Below, in pieces: positions 51,358 through 60,100 of a stretch of DNA of 64,000 bases. Within the stretch, counting starts at the first letter, position 1. Each line of letters begins with the position of its first letter. The DNA comes from Bradyrhizobium liaoningense (GTDB lineage Bacteria > Pseudomonadota > Alphaproteobacteria > Rhizobiales > Xanthobacteraceae): the NCBI RefSeq assembly GCF_018130825.1, contig NZ_JAFCJS010000009.1, forward strand, positions 62,001 through 126,000. Reading direction: 5' to 3'. The translations under genes and the position numbers were made by a program. The notes beneath the pieces were generated by a model that was given only the letters and a program-made list of their open reading frames with translations, had not been told where the DNA came from and did no database searches.

Positions 51358-51943
51358 CGAGGCGAGCGAAGGCGTTACGCTGTCGCGACGATCGATCCTG
51401 ATCGCCGCGGCAACCTCTCTCGCTGTCCCGCATGCGAGCGGCGCGCAGGACAGCTGGCCGCCGGTGTTCGAGGCCGGCCGCAGCCAGTTCACACTGGTGC
51501 GGCCGCGCGTAGCGATGCCACAGCTCAGGCTTCAGGACCTGCACGGCAGGGATGCGGTTGTGACGGCAAAGCCGGGCCGCGTCACCTTGGTGAACTTCTG
51601 GGCGACCTGGTGCGCGGCCTGCAAGCTCGATCTGCCGATGCTCGCAAGTCTTGCAGGATCACGGCCCGACCGGCTCGATATCGTCGCGATCTGTACGGAC
51701 ACCAAGGACATCCGCAAGATCCGCGCGTTTCTCGGCGGCCTCGCCGTGCAGAACCTCGCCTGCTATGTCGATGCCTATGGCGCAGCGGCCGAAGCATCGA
51801 CCACGATGTTCTCACTCGTCGGCATGCCCATCACCTATCTGGTCGGGACGGGCGGACGGATCGAGGGCTACATCGCGGGCGCGCCCGACTGGCTCTCGCC
51901 GGCGGGCGCGCGGCTGCTGCAGTTCTATCGCGAGCGGGATTAG
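51350..51943 (+). CDS. TlpA-like thioredoxin-fold protein
   Basis: A 197-residue protein with Tat-type N-terminus (LSRRSILIAAATSLAVPHAS). A thioredoxin fold follows, with active site WATWCAACK (CxxC), the insert IVAICTDTKDIRKIRAFLG and the cis-Pro region SLVGMPITYLVG. It should work in periplasmic disulfide or sulfur chemistry, perhaps keeping the DsrE-like partner reduced. It overlaps the DsrE-like gene by 8 bp. Confidence 0.87.
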   Translation: MRDEASEGVTLSRRSILIAAATSLAVPHASGAQDSWPPVFEAGRSQFTLVRPRVAMPQLRLQDLHGRDAVVTAKPGRVTLVNFWATWCAACKLDLPMLASLAGSRPDRLDIVAICTDTKDIRKIRAFLGGLAVQNLACYVDAYGAAAEASTTMFSLVGMPITYLVGTGGRIEGYIAGAPDWLSPAGARLLQFYRERD

Positions 51944-51950
51944 CGCGGCC

Positions 51951-53090
51951 TCAGTTCGGATGCCACCAGCGACCGCCGATCACGACACCCTCCGAGACGA
52001 TCTTGCGATCGCCGATCAGGTGCTCGCCGACGACGTCCTCATAGTCGAACTGGCCCTGCCTGACCGTAACAAGCGTGGCGTCGCCGACGCTGCCGGGCTT
52101 GAGGCTGCCGAGCTCGGGGCGGCGCAGCGCCATCGCCGCGTTCACCGTCGAGGCCGCGACCACGTCGGAGAGCTCCATGCCCATGCACAGGAATTTCGAC
52201 ATGGTCGTCACCTGGTCGAAGGCGGGGCCGTCGATGCAGAGCTGGTGGATGTCGGAGGAGATGGTGTCCGGATAGAAGCCGTTGGCCAGCATGGCGCGCG
52301 CGGTCTTGAACGCGAACGAGCCCTTGCCGTGGCCGATGTCGAACAGCACGCCGCGCTCGCGCGCCTCCAGCACCACCTTCTTCACCGTGCCCTGCGCGGT
52401 CGCCGGCGTGTTGGGGAAGGGACGGAACGCATGGGTCAGCACGTCGCCGGGACGCAGGCGGGCCAGCACCTCCTCATAGCTCGGCGGCGGATGATCGATA
52501 TGCGCCATCAGGGGCATGCCGACCTCGTTGGCGACCTCGAGCGCGATCTCGAGCGGCACCAGCCCCGAGGTGCCCGAGGAATGCAAGCCCACGCGCACCT
52601 TGATGCCGACGATGAGATCGCGGTTGGCATCGGCCACCTTGGCCGCCTCGATTGGATTCATCAATCGCAGCTCCTCGCTCTCGCCGACCATGATCCGGTG
52701 CGAGAAGCCGAAGATGCCGGCATGCGAGACGTGCAAATAAGCGAGGATGCGGACCTGGCTCGGCTCGATCACATGCTTTCGGAAGCCGGCGAAATTGCCG
52801 GGACCGGCGCTGCCGGTGTCCACCGCCGTGGTGACGCCGGAGAGGCGGCAGAATTCCTCGGCGTCGATGCCGAGCGAGGTGCCGCCCCAATAGACATGGG
52901 TGTGCAGATCGATCAGCCCCGGGGTCACGATGTATTTCGAAACGTCGCGCACAACCGTGCCCGGGTCGGCCTTGAGTCCTGTGCCAATGGCAGCGACCTT
53001 GCCGCCCGAAAATGCGACATCCGTCACGGCATCGAGCTTCTGAGAGGGGTCAACGACCCTTCCGCCGCGCAGGATCAAGTCAAAAGGCAT
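51951..53090 (-). CDS. Amidohydrolase/deacetylase family metallohydrolase
   Basis: A 379-residue cytoplasmic TIM-barrel metalloenzyme. The metal site HTHVYWGG, Lys in VGIKVRVGL (probable carboxylated bridge), His in PLMAHIDHPP and Asp in TISSDIHQL are in place, and the N-terminal FDLILRGGRVVDPSQKLDAV with the C-terminal VGDATLVTV matches the amidohydrolase composite domain. The substrate is unknown. Two ATGs lie in tandem; 53090 has GGAG at better spacing than 53093. Confidence 0.87.
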   Translation of the reverse strand: MPFDLILRGGRVVDPSQKLDAVTDVAFSGGKVAAIGTGLKADPGTVVRDVSKYIVTPGLIDLHTHVYWGGTSLGIDAEEFCRLSGVTTAVDTGSAGPGNFAGFRKHVIEPSQVRILAYLHVSHAGIFGFSHRIMVGESEELRLMNPIEAAKVADANRDLIVGIKVRVGLHSSGTSGLVPLEIALEVANEVGMPLMAHIDHPPPSYEEVLARLRPGDVLTHAFRPFPNTPATAQGTVKKVVLEARERGVLFDIGHGKGSFAFKTARAMLANGFYPDTISSDIHQLCIDGPAFDQVTTMSKFLCMGMELSDVVAASTVNAAMALRRPELGSLKPGSVGDATLVTVRQGQFDYEDVVGEHLIGDRKIVSEGVVIGGRWWHPN

Positions 53091-53214
53091 CATGGTCTCC
53101 GGATGTAGCTGTGAGGCGGCCGACGACCAGTCAGCCGAAAGGAAGGAAGACCCCACTTCTAGCAATTTTTACGCCGGAGAGCTTGTCGAGCAGGGCCGAC
53201 GGCCCATACCGAAA

Positions 53215-53291
53215 TGGCGATCCCGGGAAGACTCGAACTTCCGACCTACGGTTTAGGAAACCGTCGCTCTATCCGGCTGAGCTACGGGACC
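53215..53291 (-). tRNA. tRNA-Arg (anticodon CCT)
   Basis: Read on the minus strand: acceptor GGTCCCG / CGGGATC with one G-T pair, D arm AGCTCAGCCGGATAGAGC, anticodon stem-loop ACGGT-TTCCTAA-ACCGT giving anticodon CCT, T arm with GTTCGAGTC, discriminator G and encoded CCA (53217-53215). It decodes AGG. Confidence 0.95.
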
Positions 53292-53435
53292 GCGGAACCC
53301 GCAAGTTGCGGGCTCGGCCCCCTCATAGCAGAGCAGAATACGGTTCGCCAGCCGCAAGGCGGGCGAGATCCATCGTCAAGCTGAACACGGCGGCAGTACA
53401 ATCGCGGCCGGATCCCTCCGGACGGAGCAGCCCAC

Positions 53436-53789
53436 ATGATCGAAAGCATCAGCGCCATCACGCTCGGCACGCATGACATGGCGCGCGCCGTGCACTTCTA
53501 CCGCTCGCTCGGGTTCGAGCTGCTGTATGGTGGCGAAGCCGCCGCATTCACGAGCTTTCGCGCCGGCAGCGGCTATCTCAACCTGACGGCGCAGCCGGAC
53601 GACAAGCGCTGGTCCTGGTGGGGCCGCGTCATCTTCTATGTGGCCGATGTCGACGAGACCTACGCGCAGGCGCGCGCTGCCGGATGGCAGCCGTCGACCA
53701 CGCCGCGCGATGCCGAATGGGGTGAGCGTTACTTCCATCTCACCGACCCCGACGGCCATGAGCTCAGTTTCGCACGGCCGTTGTCCTGA
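53436..53789 (+). CDS. VOC (glyoxalase/bleomycin-resistance) family protein
   Basis: A 117-residue protein with paired beta-alpha-beta modules: ITLGTHDMARAVHFYRSLGF at the start and VIFYVADVDETYAQARAAGW, YFHLTDPDGHELSFARPL at the end. Metal-ligand-type His and Glu residues are present. Substrate unknown. ATG 53436. Confidence 0.87.
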   Translation: MIESISAITLGTHDMARAVHFYRSLGFELLYGGEAAAFTSFRAGSGYLNLTAQPDDKRWSWWGRVIFYVADVDETYAQARAAGWQPSTTPRDAEWGERYFHLTDPDGHELSFARPLS

Positions 53790-53895
53790 CCGAATAAGTC
53801 GCATCCGCTGACGTTCCAACGCGCAAGTAGCGCTGTCTCAGCCGCCGTGGCAAGCTCGGTGCGGTTTCCTCAAGTTCGAACCAGGGAGGACGACC

Positions 53896-54189
53896 ATGGT
53901 AACCTACGTTGTGCTGTCGAACTTCACGGATCAGGGAGTCCGCAACGTCAAGGACTCGCCGAAGCGGGCCGACGCCTTCAAGGAGATGGCCAAAACGTTC
54001 GGCGTGACCGTGAAAGAGATCGTCTGGACGCAGGGACGATATGACGTTGTGACCGTTCTCGAGGCTCCAGATGAGGCCGCCGCAATGTCGCTCAGCCTTA
54101 GTCTCAGCGCACTCGGCAATGTCCGCACCGAAACGCTGCGCGCGTTTTCGGCGGCGGACATGACAAAGATTGTTGGCAAGATGCTCTGA
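53896..54189 (+). CDS. GYD-domain protein
   Basis: A 97-residue protein: YVVLSNFTDQGVRNVKDSPK, then WTQGRYDVVTVLEAPDEAAA with the conserved GRYD segment (GYD in most), then SALGNVRTETLRAF. GYD proteins are ferredoxin-like, single-domain, of unknown function. GGGAGG precedes the ATG. Confidence 0.85.
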   Translation: MVTYVVLSNFTDQGVRNVKDSPKRADAFKEMAKTFGVTVKEIVWTQGRYDVVTVLEAPDEAAAMSLSLSLSALGNVRTETLRAFSAADMTKIVGKML

Positions 54190-54246
54190 CGCTCAGGCCC
54201 GCGCGAGCGCACTGGACCCGGGATGGCAATCCCGGGAATAGGCGTC

Positions 54247-55203
54247 TCACGCCCTGATATTGTTGTCCCGGACCACCTTGCCCCAATAGGCGACCTGCTT
54301 GTCGAAGAAGGACTTGAAGGCAGGGCCTTCCTGGAGCAGCAGCGTCATGTGCTGGGTCTCCTTGAGCTGGGCGGCGGTGGCGGGCTCGCTCAGGATCTCC
54401 TTCGAGGCAGTTGCCATGGCCGACACGATGTCGGGCGGCGTGCCTGCGGGCGCGAAGATGCCCCACCAGGCCAGCGTCTCGAAATCGGGAAAGCCGGCCT
54501 CGATCGCGGTCGGCGTGTCCGGCAAGGCCTGCAGCCGCTCGCGGCCGAGCTGCAGGATCGGGCGCAGCATGTTGGTACCGAGCTGGGCGGCGACCAGCGC
54601 CGCCGATCCGGCGATGAGATCGACATGGCCGCCGAGCACGTCGTTCATCGCCGGTCCGCCGCCGCGATAGGGCACATGCATGATCTCGACGCCGGCCTTG
54701 CTGCCGAGCACCGTCATGGCGAGATGGCCGAGCGTGCCGATACCGACGGAAGCGTATTTCACCGCACCGGGCGTTGCCTTGCAGGCGGCGACCACGTCGG
54801 CAAAGCTCTTGTAGGGACGGCCGGCACCGGCCGCGATCACATAGGGCGCGGTGCCGATCAGCAGCACCGGCATCAGCTCGCGCTCGACGTCGACCGGCGG
54901 CTTGTCGAGGATGGAGGGGATCACCGCGTGGGAGTCGAAGGTGACCAGGAACGAGGAGCCGTCCGCCGGGCTCTTGGCGACCTGCGCCGCACCGAGTGCG
55001 CCGGCCGCGCCCGACTTGTTCTCGACCAAGACGATGCGGTTGAGCTTCGTCTGCAGATTGCTCTGGAGCAGCCGCGCCATCGCATCGGTCGATCCGCCCG
55101 GCGGAAACGGCACGACCAGCGTGATCTTCGAGGCCTGCGCACTTGCCGGTGCCATCGCGAGGATGGCGGGCGCGGCAAGCAGCGCCCGTCGTGTGATCGT
55201 CAT
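54247..55203 (-). CDS. Bug/TctC family periplasmic binding protein (orphan)
   Basis: A 318-residue protein with a Tat-like or Sec signal (ITRRALLAAPAILAMAPASA). The Bug fold shows ITLVVPFPPGGSTDAMARLL near the N-terminus, MHVPYRGGGPAMNDVLGGHV in the middle, and the WWGIFAPAGTPPDIV motif near the end. Bug proteins bind tricarboxylates or aromatic acids for TctAB transporters; no tctA or tctB is in the window. It is the last gene of an operon with AMP ligase, RraA-like and cupin genes. Confidence 0.9.
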   Translation of the reverse strand: MTITRRALLAAPAILAMAPASAQASKITLVVPFPPGGSTDAMARLLQSNLQTKLNRIVLVENKSGAAGALGAAQVAKSPADGSSFLVTFDSHAVIPSILDKPPVDVERELMPVLLIGTAPYVIAAGAGRPYKSFADVVAACKATPGAVKYASVGIGTLGHLAMTVLGSKAGVEIMHVPYRGGGPAMNDVLGGHVDLIAGSAALVAAQLGTNMLRPILQLGRERLQALPDTPTAIEAGFPDFETLAWWGIFAPAGTPPDIVSAMATASKEILSEPATAAQLKETQHMTLLLQEGPAFKSFFDKQVAYWGKVVRDNNIRA

Positions 55204-55251
55204 GGTCCCCTCCCTTTTGTTTTGCGCTTTGCTTTTTTGCTTTTGAGCGCT

Positions 55252-55623
55252 TTAGGTCGTTCCGAAGCCCGACCCCGCTTTTTTGTATTCTGGCCGAGGC
55301 GGACTGAAAATGTCCAGCACGCGGGCGCCATCGGGGCCGGCGCGCATGGTGTGCGGCACGTTGCCGGGCGTGCGCCAGAAATCGCCCTTCTTCACCGGGA
55401 TCTCTTCATCGCCCTGGACGCGGATGGCGGAGCCGTCGAGCAGCACGCCCCATTGCTCCTCGGGATGATGGTGCAACGTTCCTTTCGCATGCGGGGCCAG
55501 CGTCACCACCGACAGCATCGCCTGCTCGCCGGAGAAGATGCGCGTGGTCACGCCGGCCGCGAGCTCGCGGAAGAGGCCGTCATCGGGATTGTCGATGTTG
55601 TGGAATTCGTCCTTCTGGCTCAC
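55252..55623 (-). CDS. Cupin-domain protein
   Basis: A 123-residue single cupin. The metal-binding motif TLHHHPEEQWGVLLDGSA and second motif VKKGDFWRTPGNVPHTM are typical. Single cupins of this kind can be dioxygenases, isomerases or sensors. It lies between the RraA-like and Bug-type genes in a likely operon. Confidence 0.85.
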   Translation of the reverse strand: MSQKDEFHNIDNPDDGLFRELAAGVTTRIFSGEQAMLSVVTLAPHAKGTLHHHPEEQWGVLLDGSAIRVQGDEEIPVKKGDFWRTPGNVPHTMRAGPDGARVLDIFSPPRPEYKKAGSGFGTT

Positions 55624-55650
55624 GCCGCTCTCCCCTTCGTTCGTCTCTGG

Positions 55651-56289
55651 TCAGGATTTGCCATAGGAGCCCTGGTAGCGGCCCTCGCGGATCGCCTTCA
55701 TGGTCTCTTCCTCGCGCGCGACCTGGGCACGCACCGCTTCCAGCAGCGCGGCCGCGCCGGCAGCGGGAAACGACACCACGCCATCCTCGTCGCCGACGAC
55801 GATATCGCCGGGCGAGATCACGCTGCCGCCGACAGTAACAGGCACGTTGATCTCGCCGGGGCCGTTCTTGTAGGGGCCACGGTGGATCACCGCGCGGGCG
55901 TAGCAGGGGAAGTCGTCAGCGGCGAAGGCCGCGACATCGCGGATCGCGCCGTCGATCACATAGCCTTCGGCTTTGCGCCACTGCGCGATGTTCTTCATGA
56001 TCTCGCCGACCAGCGCGCGCGTCTCGTCGCCGCCACCGTCGACCACGATGACGTCGCCGGGCCCGACCAGCTCCAGCGCGCGGTGGATGGCGAGATTGTC
56101 GCCGGGCCGGGTGCGCACGGTGAAGGCCGTCCCCACCAGCTTGCCGCCGCGATGATAGGGTTTTAGCCCCACCGCGCCCGGCAGCCGGGCGAGATTGTCC
56201 GAGATGACCGAGGTCGGCGCACCGCGAAAGCCCGCGATGATCTCGGCGGGCGGCTTCGGCACGCTGTTCGCTGCGATCGTGATCGTCAT
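55651..56289 (-). CDS. RraA-type aldolase (HMG/CHA aldolase-like)
   Basis: A 212-residue protein with the RraA fold: PTSVISDNLARLPGA, GPGDVIVVDGGGDETRALVG and GYVIDGAIRDVAAF. The Arg-Asp pair in AIRD is that used by 4-hydroxy-4-methyl-2-oxoglutarate aldolase, which favours an aldolase or decarboxylase over the RNase E inhibitor role (inference). ATG 56289. It lies 26 bp after the AMP ligase gene and before the cupin gene. Confidence 0.87.
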   Translation of the reverse strand: MTITIAANSVPKPPAEIIAGFRGAPTSVISDNLARLPGAVGLKPYHRGGKLVGTAFTVRTRPGDNLAIHRALELVGPGDVIVVDGGGDETRALVGEIMKNIAQWRKAEGYVIDGAIRDVAAFAADDFPCYARAVIHRGPYKNGPGEINVPVTVGGSVISPGDIVVGDEDGVVSFPAAGAAALLEAVRAQVAREEETMKAIREGRYQGSYGKS

Positions 56290-56315
56290 GTCAAGGAGTC
56301 CTTTCGTGAATTTTC

Positions 56316-57833
56316 TTATTCGGCATGCGCCGGCGCCTTCGCCGGCAAGATCCGGAAGGCGCGTCCCTCCTTCATCCACGCCGCGCGCTCGTCGCGCAAC
56401 AGTGTTCTGCGAACCTTGCCTGAATCATCGCGCGGCGGAGCGCTGACGAACTCGAAGCTTTCAGGGTGCTTGTAGCGGCTGAGCCGATCCTTGAGGAAGT
56501 CCGCCATGCCGTCGGCGATGGTCTGGCCATCCGCAGCGGGCTCCGGCTCGATGATGGCATGCACGCGCTGGCCCAGTTCGGGATCGGGCAAGCCCACCAC
56601 CACGCAGGAGCGCACACCGGGACATTCGGAGACCGCGGCCTCGACCTCGGCCGGATAGATGTTGGCGCCGCCGCGCAGCACCATGTCGGCGAGGCGGTCG
56701 CCGAGATAGAGATAGCCTTCGGCATCCAGGCGGCCGATATCGCCGAGCGATTCCCAGCCGTCACTGCGACGCTTCGGCTCGGCGCCGAGATAATGATAGG
56801 TGGCGTCCTTGCCGTCATTGTTGAGGAAATAGATCTCCCCGATCTCGCCCGGCGCGACGTCATTGCCGTCCTCGCCGATGATGCGAAGTTTCGCCATCTC
56901 GCCGATCTTGCCGACCGAGCCCTTGTGTGTCAGCCATTCGGTACCGGAGATGATGCACGAACCCTGCCGCTCGGTGCCGCCATAGAGCTCCCAGATGCGC
57001 TCGGGCCCGAGCCAGGCGATCCAGTTCTCCTTCAGCCAGGGCGGCATGGGAGCGGCCATGTGAAACACGGTCTGCAGGCTCGACACGTCATAGGCATTGC
57101 GCACGTGCTCCGGCAGCGCCCAGATCCGGTGCATCATGGTCGGCACGAAATTGAGCCATTGCACGCGCTCGCGTTCGATCTGGCGCAACGTCTCCTCGGC
57201 GTCGAATTTGGTGAGGCCGGTGAGCTTGCCGCCCGTGAACAGCGCATAATGCGACACGATGAACGGCGCATTGTGGTAGAGCGGGCCGGGATTGAGCAGC
57301 GAGACGCCGAAGGGAATGTTGAGCGGCGGTGCTGCGACGGTATCGATCACCGCCGGCTGATGATCGAGGATCACCTTCGGCCGCCCGGTCGAGCCGCCCG
57401 AGGTCATGGCCTTCCAGTAGCGGGCGACCGGCGGATTGAGCGGCTCATCCGAAAAGCCTTCCGGCACGAAATCCGAGGGCAGACGGTTCGGCGCATTCCA
57501 GTCGGCCTCGCCGCCGACCACCAGCACGGGCTTCAAAATGTCGAGCACCGCGGCAGCTTCGCCGCGCGGCAGCCGCCATGACAGCGAGGTCGGCGTCGCT
57601 CCGCATTTCCAAACCGCAAAGGAGGTCTCGAAGAACGCGTTGCCATTGGGCAAGCCGATCGCGACGAAATCGCCGGGCTTGACGCCCTTGGAAGCGAACG
57701 CCCGCGCGCGCCGGTTGGCACCGCGTTCGAGCGCGTCCCATGTCAGCCTGTCCTGCCCATGCTGGACGGCGATCGTGCCTTGCGGTTTGCGTTCAGCGTA
57801 CCAGCGCGGCACGTCGGACAGGGGCAGCAGCAT
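56316..57833 (-). CDS. AMP-dependent acyl/aryl-CoA ligase
   Basis: A 505-residue adenylate-forming enzyme. P-loop MTSGGSTGRPKV, LYHNAPFIVSHYALFTGGK (as in bile-acid-CoA-ligase-like members), ELYGGTERQGSC, the hinge GDRLADMVLRGGANIYPAEV and the catalytic Lys in RDDSGKVRRTLL are present. It probably makes a CoA thioester of an aromatic or alicyclic acid. First gene of an operon with RraA-like, cupin and Bug proteins. Confidence 0.9.
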   Translation of the reverse strand: MLLPLSDVPRWYAERKPQGTIAVQHGQDRLTWDALERGANRRARAFASKGVKPGDFVAIGLPNGNAFFETSFAVWKCGATPTSLSWRLPRGEAAAVLDILKPVLVVGGEADWNAPNRLPSDFVPEGFSDEPLNPPVARYWKAMTSGGSTGRPKVILDHQPAVIDTVAAPPLNIPFGVSLLNPGPLYHNAPFIVSHYALFTGGKLTGLTKFDAEETLRQIERERVQWLNFVPTMMHRIWALPEHVRNAYDVSSLQTVFHMAAPMPPWLKENWIAWLGPERIWELYGGTERQGSCIISGTEWLTHKGSVGKIGEMAKLRIIGEDGNDVAPGEIGEIYFLNNDGKDATYHYLGAEPKRRSDGWESLGDIGRLDAEGYLYLGDRLADMVLRGGANIYPAEVEAAVSECPGVRSCVVVGLPDPELGQRVHAIIEPEPAADGQTIADGMADFLKDRLSRYKHPESFEFVSAPPRDDSGKVRRTLLRDERAAWMKEGRAFRILPAKAPAHAE

Positions 57834-57929
57834 CAGGCGTTTCCACTTCGTCTTCTTGGCGGCGCCCCGGGGTGAGGCACTCGCGGGCCGAAGTGTAACA
57901 GCGACGGCCGCGCCTTCAAGGCACCCGCG

Positions 57930-58958
57930 TCAGCGCTCCGCGCCACAGCCCGGACTGTCGAACAGCGCCGCAAGGCCGCATTTCGAGGTCAGCATCCTGT
58001 CGCCGTCGTGGCCAACGCCGGCGACATCCCAGACGCGGTGATTGGGCGTGCCGTGGTCGCGCTTTGCCATCGCATCGGCATAGGCATGACCGCGGACATA
58101 GCGCGTGGCGCCTTGCGCCTCGGCCATGCAGCTCTTGTCCAACGCAGAATGTTTCGGATTGGTGTCGAGCGTGCCGAGCAGGTAGATCACCTCGCGCTCG
58201 ACATAGCGCTGCTCGAGTGCCGCTGGTGTCGCGTCCGCAAGATAGGGCGGACGGTCGCCCATGCCGTATTTCCAATTGTCGTAGCCGGGGCAGGATGCGG
58301 CAACCTTCGGCAGCGGCCGCTCAGCGCTGAAATAGGCATAGGACGAGGGATTGGCGACGACGTAGCGGATGTCGATATGCTGGCGCAGCAAGGGCGCCTC
58401 GCCCTTGCCCGCGATCGCATAGCGCTGCACGACCTGGCCGCCGCCGGAATGCCCGGCGACCACGACCTGCTTCAGGTTCGGAAAGACGCGCCGGTCCGAG
58501 AGCTTTGCCAGGATCGCATCGAGCGCCTCGAAGGACGACACCGGATTCGGCGCAAGCGCGGCTTCGCCGCCCTCCCATCCCTCGAGCGACCAGCGCAGCA
58601 TGTCCTGCGGCAGCTTATGCGCCTCGATATCGATCTCCGCCAAAAACTGCGGGACGATCATGAGCGCGCTCTTGCCGTCGTCGCCCGCCGCGGCCTGCGC
58701 GTTGTTGGCCGATATGTAATATTCGTCGGCATTGCGCAGGCGACCATGCAGCACGATGACCGCGCGCAAGACCGCCGGCAGCGGCATCGACCAGTCGCGG
58801 GAGAGATAAAGCGGCAGCATGCCCCGCCCGCCGACCGAGAGCCTGGCATCGCCGATGGCCTTCACCGGCTTGCGGTTGGGCGCATCCTCCTCCGCTGCGA
58901 AGGCATGACCGCAAGTCAGCACCAGGGCGAGTGCGGCAAGTCGGGCCAGCGCGCTCAT
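57930..58958 (-). CDS. Exported alpha/beta-hydrolase
   Basis: A 342-residue protein with signal peptide (ARLAALALVLTCGHAFAAEE). The alpha/beta-hydrolase part has AVIVLHGRLRNADEYY, nucleophile elbow VVAGHSGGGQVV and a late His in VWDVAGVGHDGDRMLTS. Cysteines in the C-terminal half (ASCPGYDNW, KSCMAEAQ, SKCGLAALFDSPGCGAER) probably form disulfides. A secreted esterase or lipase is likely; substrate unknown. Confidence 0.85.
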   Translation of the reverse strand: MSALARLAALALVLTCGHAFAAEEDAPNRKPVKAIGDARLSVGGRGMLPLYLSRDWSMPLPAVLRAVIVLHGRLRNADEYYISANNAQAAAGDDGKSALMIVPQFLAEIDIEAHKLPQDMLRWSLEGWEGGEAALAPNPVSSFEALDAILAKLSDRRVFPNLKQVVVAGHSGGGQVVQRYAIAGKGEAPLLRQHIDIRYVVANPSSYAYFSAERPLPKVAASCPGYDNWKYGMGDRPPYLADATPAALEQRYVEREVIYLLGTLDTNPKHSALDKSCMAEAQGATRYVRGHAYADAMAKRDHGTPNHRVWDVAGVGHDGDRMLTSKCGLAALFDSPGCGAER

Positions 58959-59167
58959 GACGGAGATTCCCCCTCGGATTCAAATCGATAAAAGTCTAAG
59001 CGCAACACGTGCCGCGCGGCTGTGACTCCCGCGCCACGTCAAGCAAAAAATGTCAGCATTACAGCCATGAAATTCCCGGGTTCCATGGGTGACAAGCCGG
59101 CGATAAAGGGGCAAAAATCTGGCCCGACTCGGTTCGAGTTGAGTCGTGTAAGGAATGCCCTCGTAAA

Positions 59168-59788
59168 ATGTCGGTTGTCGTTGCATCGCGTCGTGCGGCG
59201 CTTCTCATTGCCGCAGCAGGAATTTTTCTGCTGACGCAGTCGCATGCCCAGGCGCAATGGTGGAAACGCGCGCCCATCGACTTCGAGGAATGCGCCGATG
59301 CCGCCGAGAAGGCCGCAACCAAGGCCGAGAAGACATCCGCGCTCGCCGACTGCAACGCCAAGTTCGCCGGCCGCCGCAAGCCGGGCGGCGGCTACACCTA
59401 TTACGATTTCCTCCAGGACCGCACCTTCGACATCGCAGGTCCCAATCCGACGCCGGAGGAGCAGAGGAAGATCGACGAAACCTATACCGCCTACCTCGCC
59501 AATCAGCGGCGCAGCAATGAAGCGGCCCAGGCCACGGCCCGCCAGCAGCGCGAGCAGCAAGAGCAACAGGTCCAGCAGCTTCAGCAGATCGCGCTGCGAA
59601 CCGAGACCGAGCGCGTGCCGGTGCCGGTCGAGCGGCCGAAGGTGCAGCAGAGCGTCGGCCAGCGCCCGAAGGGCGCGCCCTGCACCAAAGGCTCGTTCTC
59701 CTGCGAATGGCCGCGGCTGTCGGAAGGCCTGAACGAAATCAAGAAGCTGTTCAACCCGGCGCCGAGCAAGCCGGCGAAGAAGGGCTGA
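59168..59788 (+). CDS. Exported hypothetical protein with coiled-coil
   Basis: A 206-residue protein with signal peptide (RRAALLIAAAGIFLLTQSHA). The mature part begins QAQWWKRAPIDFEECADAAE and has a KAEKTSALADCNAKFAGRRK stretch similar to small Bradyrhizobium exported proteins. A Gln/Glu-rich coiled coil (RQQREQQEQQVQQLQQIALR) and a tail with two cysteines (APCTKGSFSCEWPRLSEG) follow. Function unknown. Confidence 0.8.
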   Translation: MSVVVASRRAALLIAAAGIFLLTQSHAQAQWWKRAPIDFEECADAAEKAATKAEKTSALADCNAKFAGRRKPGGGYTYYDFLQDRTFDIAGPNPTPEEQRKIDETYTAYLANQRRSNEAAQATARQQREQQEQQVQQLQQIALRTETERVPVPVERPKVQQSVGQRPKGAPCTKGSFSCEWPRLSEGLNEIKKLFNPAPSKPAKKG

Positions 59789-59852
59789 GTTTCACTGCTT
59801 TCGTTCCGCTGTTACCACAAACTCCGCTGTCGTCCCGGCGAAGCGTGTGGCT

Positions 59853-60068
59853 TCAGTTCGGATGCTTCTTTTCTCTGTGCTTCGGTTTGACCACCGGCAC
59901 AGTCGCAGGCGCCGTTACCGTCGGCGAACTACCCAGCTGCGACCTGCTCTCCTGCAATCGCCTGTCATAGCCGGGCGAGGTCATGACCGTCGGCGGCCTG
60001 GCGTACGCGAGCGTCGATGTGCCGCAGAGCGCGGCCAGCGCGAACCCAACCATCAAGCTACGTTTCAT
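59853..60068 (-). CDS. Small exported protein
   Basis: A 71-residue protein with signal peptide (MKRSLMVGFALAALCGTSTL to YARP) and a short mature part (VMTSPGYDRRLQESRSQLGS … VPVVKPKHREKKHPN) that is basic at the end. GGGAG lies six bases upstream of ATG 60068, deciding this start over a GTG one codon earlier. Convergent with the coiled-coil protein gene. No family recognised. Confidence 0.7.
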   Translation of the reverse strand: MKRSLMVGFALAALCGTSTLAYARPPTVMTSPGYDRRLQESRSQLGSSPTVTAPATVPVVKPKHREKKHPN

Positions 60069-60100
60069 CACGCTCTCCCATCGCGTGGCGGGCTCAAGCG

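Noticed and set aside
54223..56166. Plus-strand open frame of 647 codons opposite the Bug, cupin and RraA-like genes
   Set aside because: It crosses three well-supported genes on the other strand and resembles no protein.
59127..59139. ACTCG-GTT-CGAGT palindrome upstream of the coiled-coil protein gene
   Set aside because: Short, GC-rich and without a second copy; could be chance.
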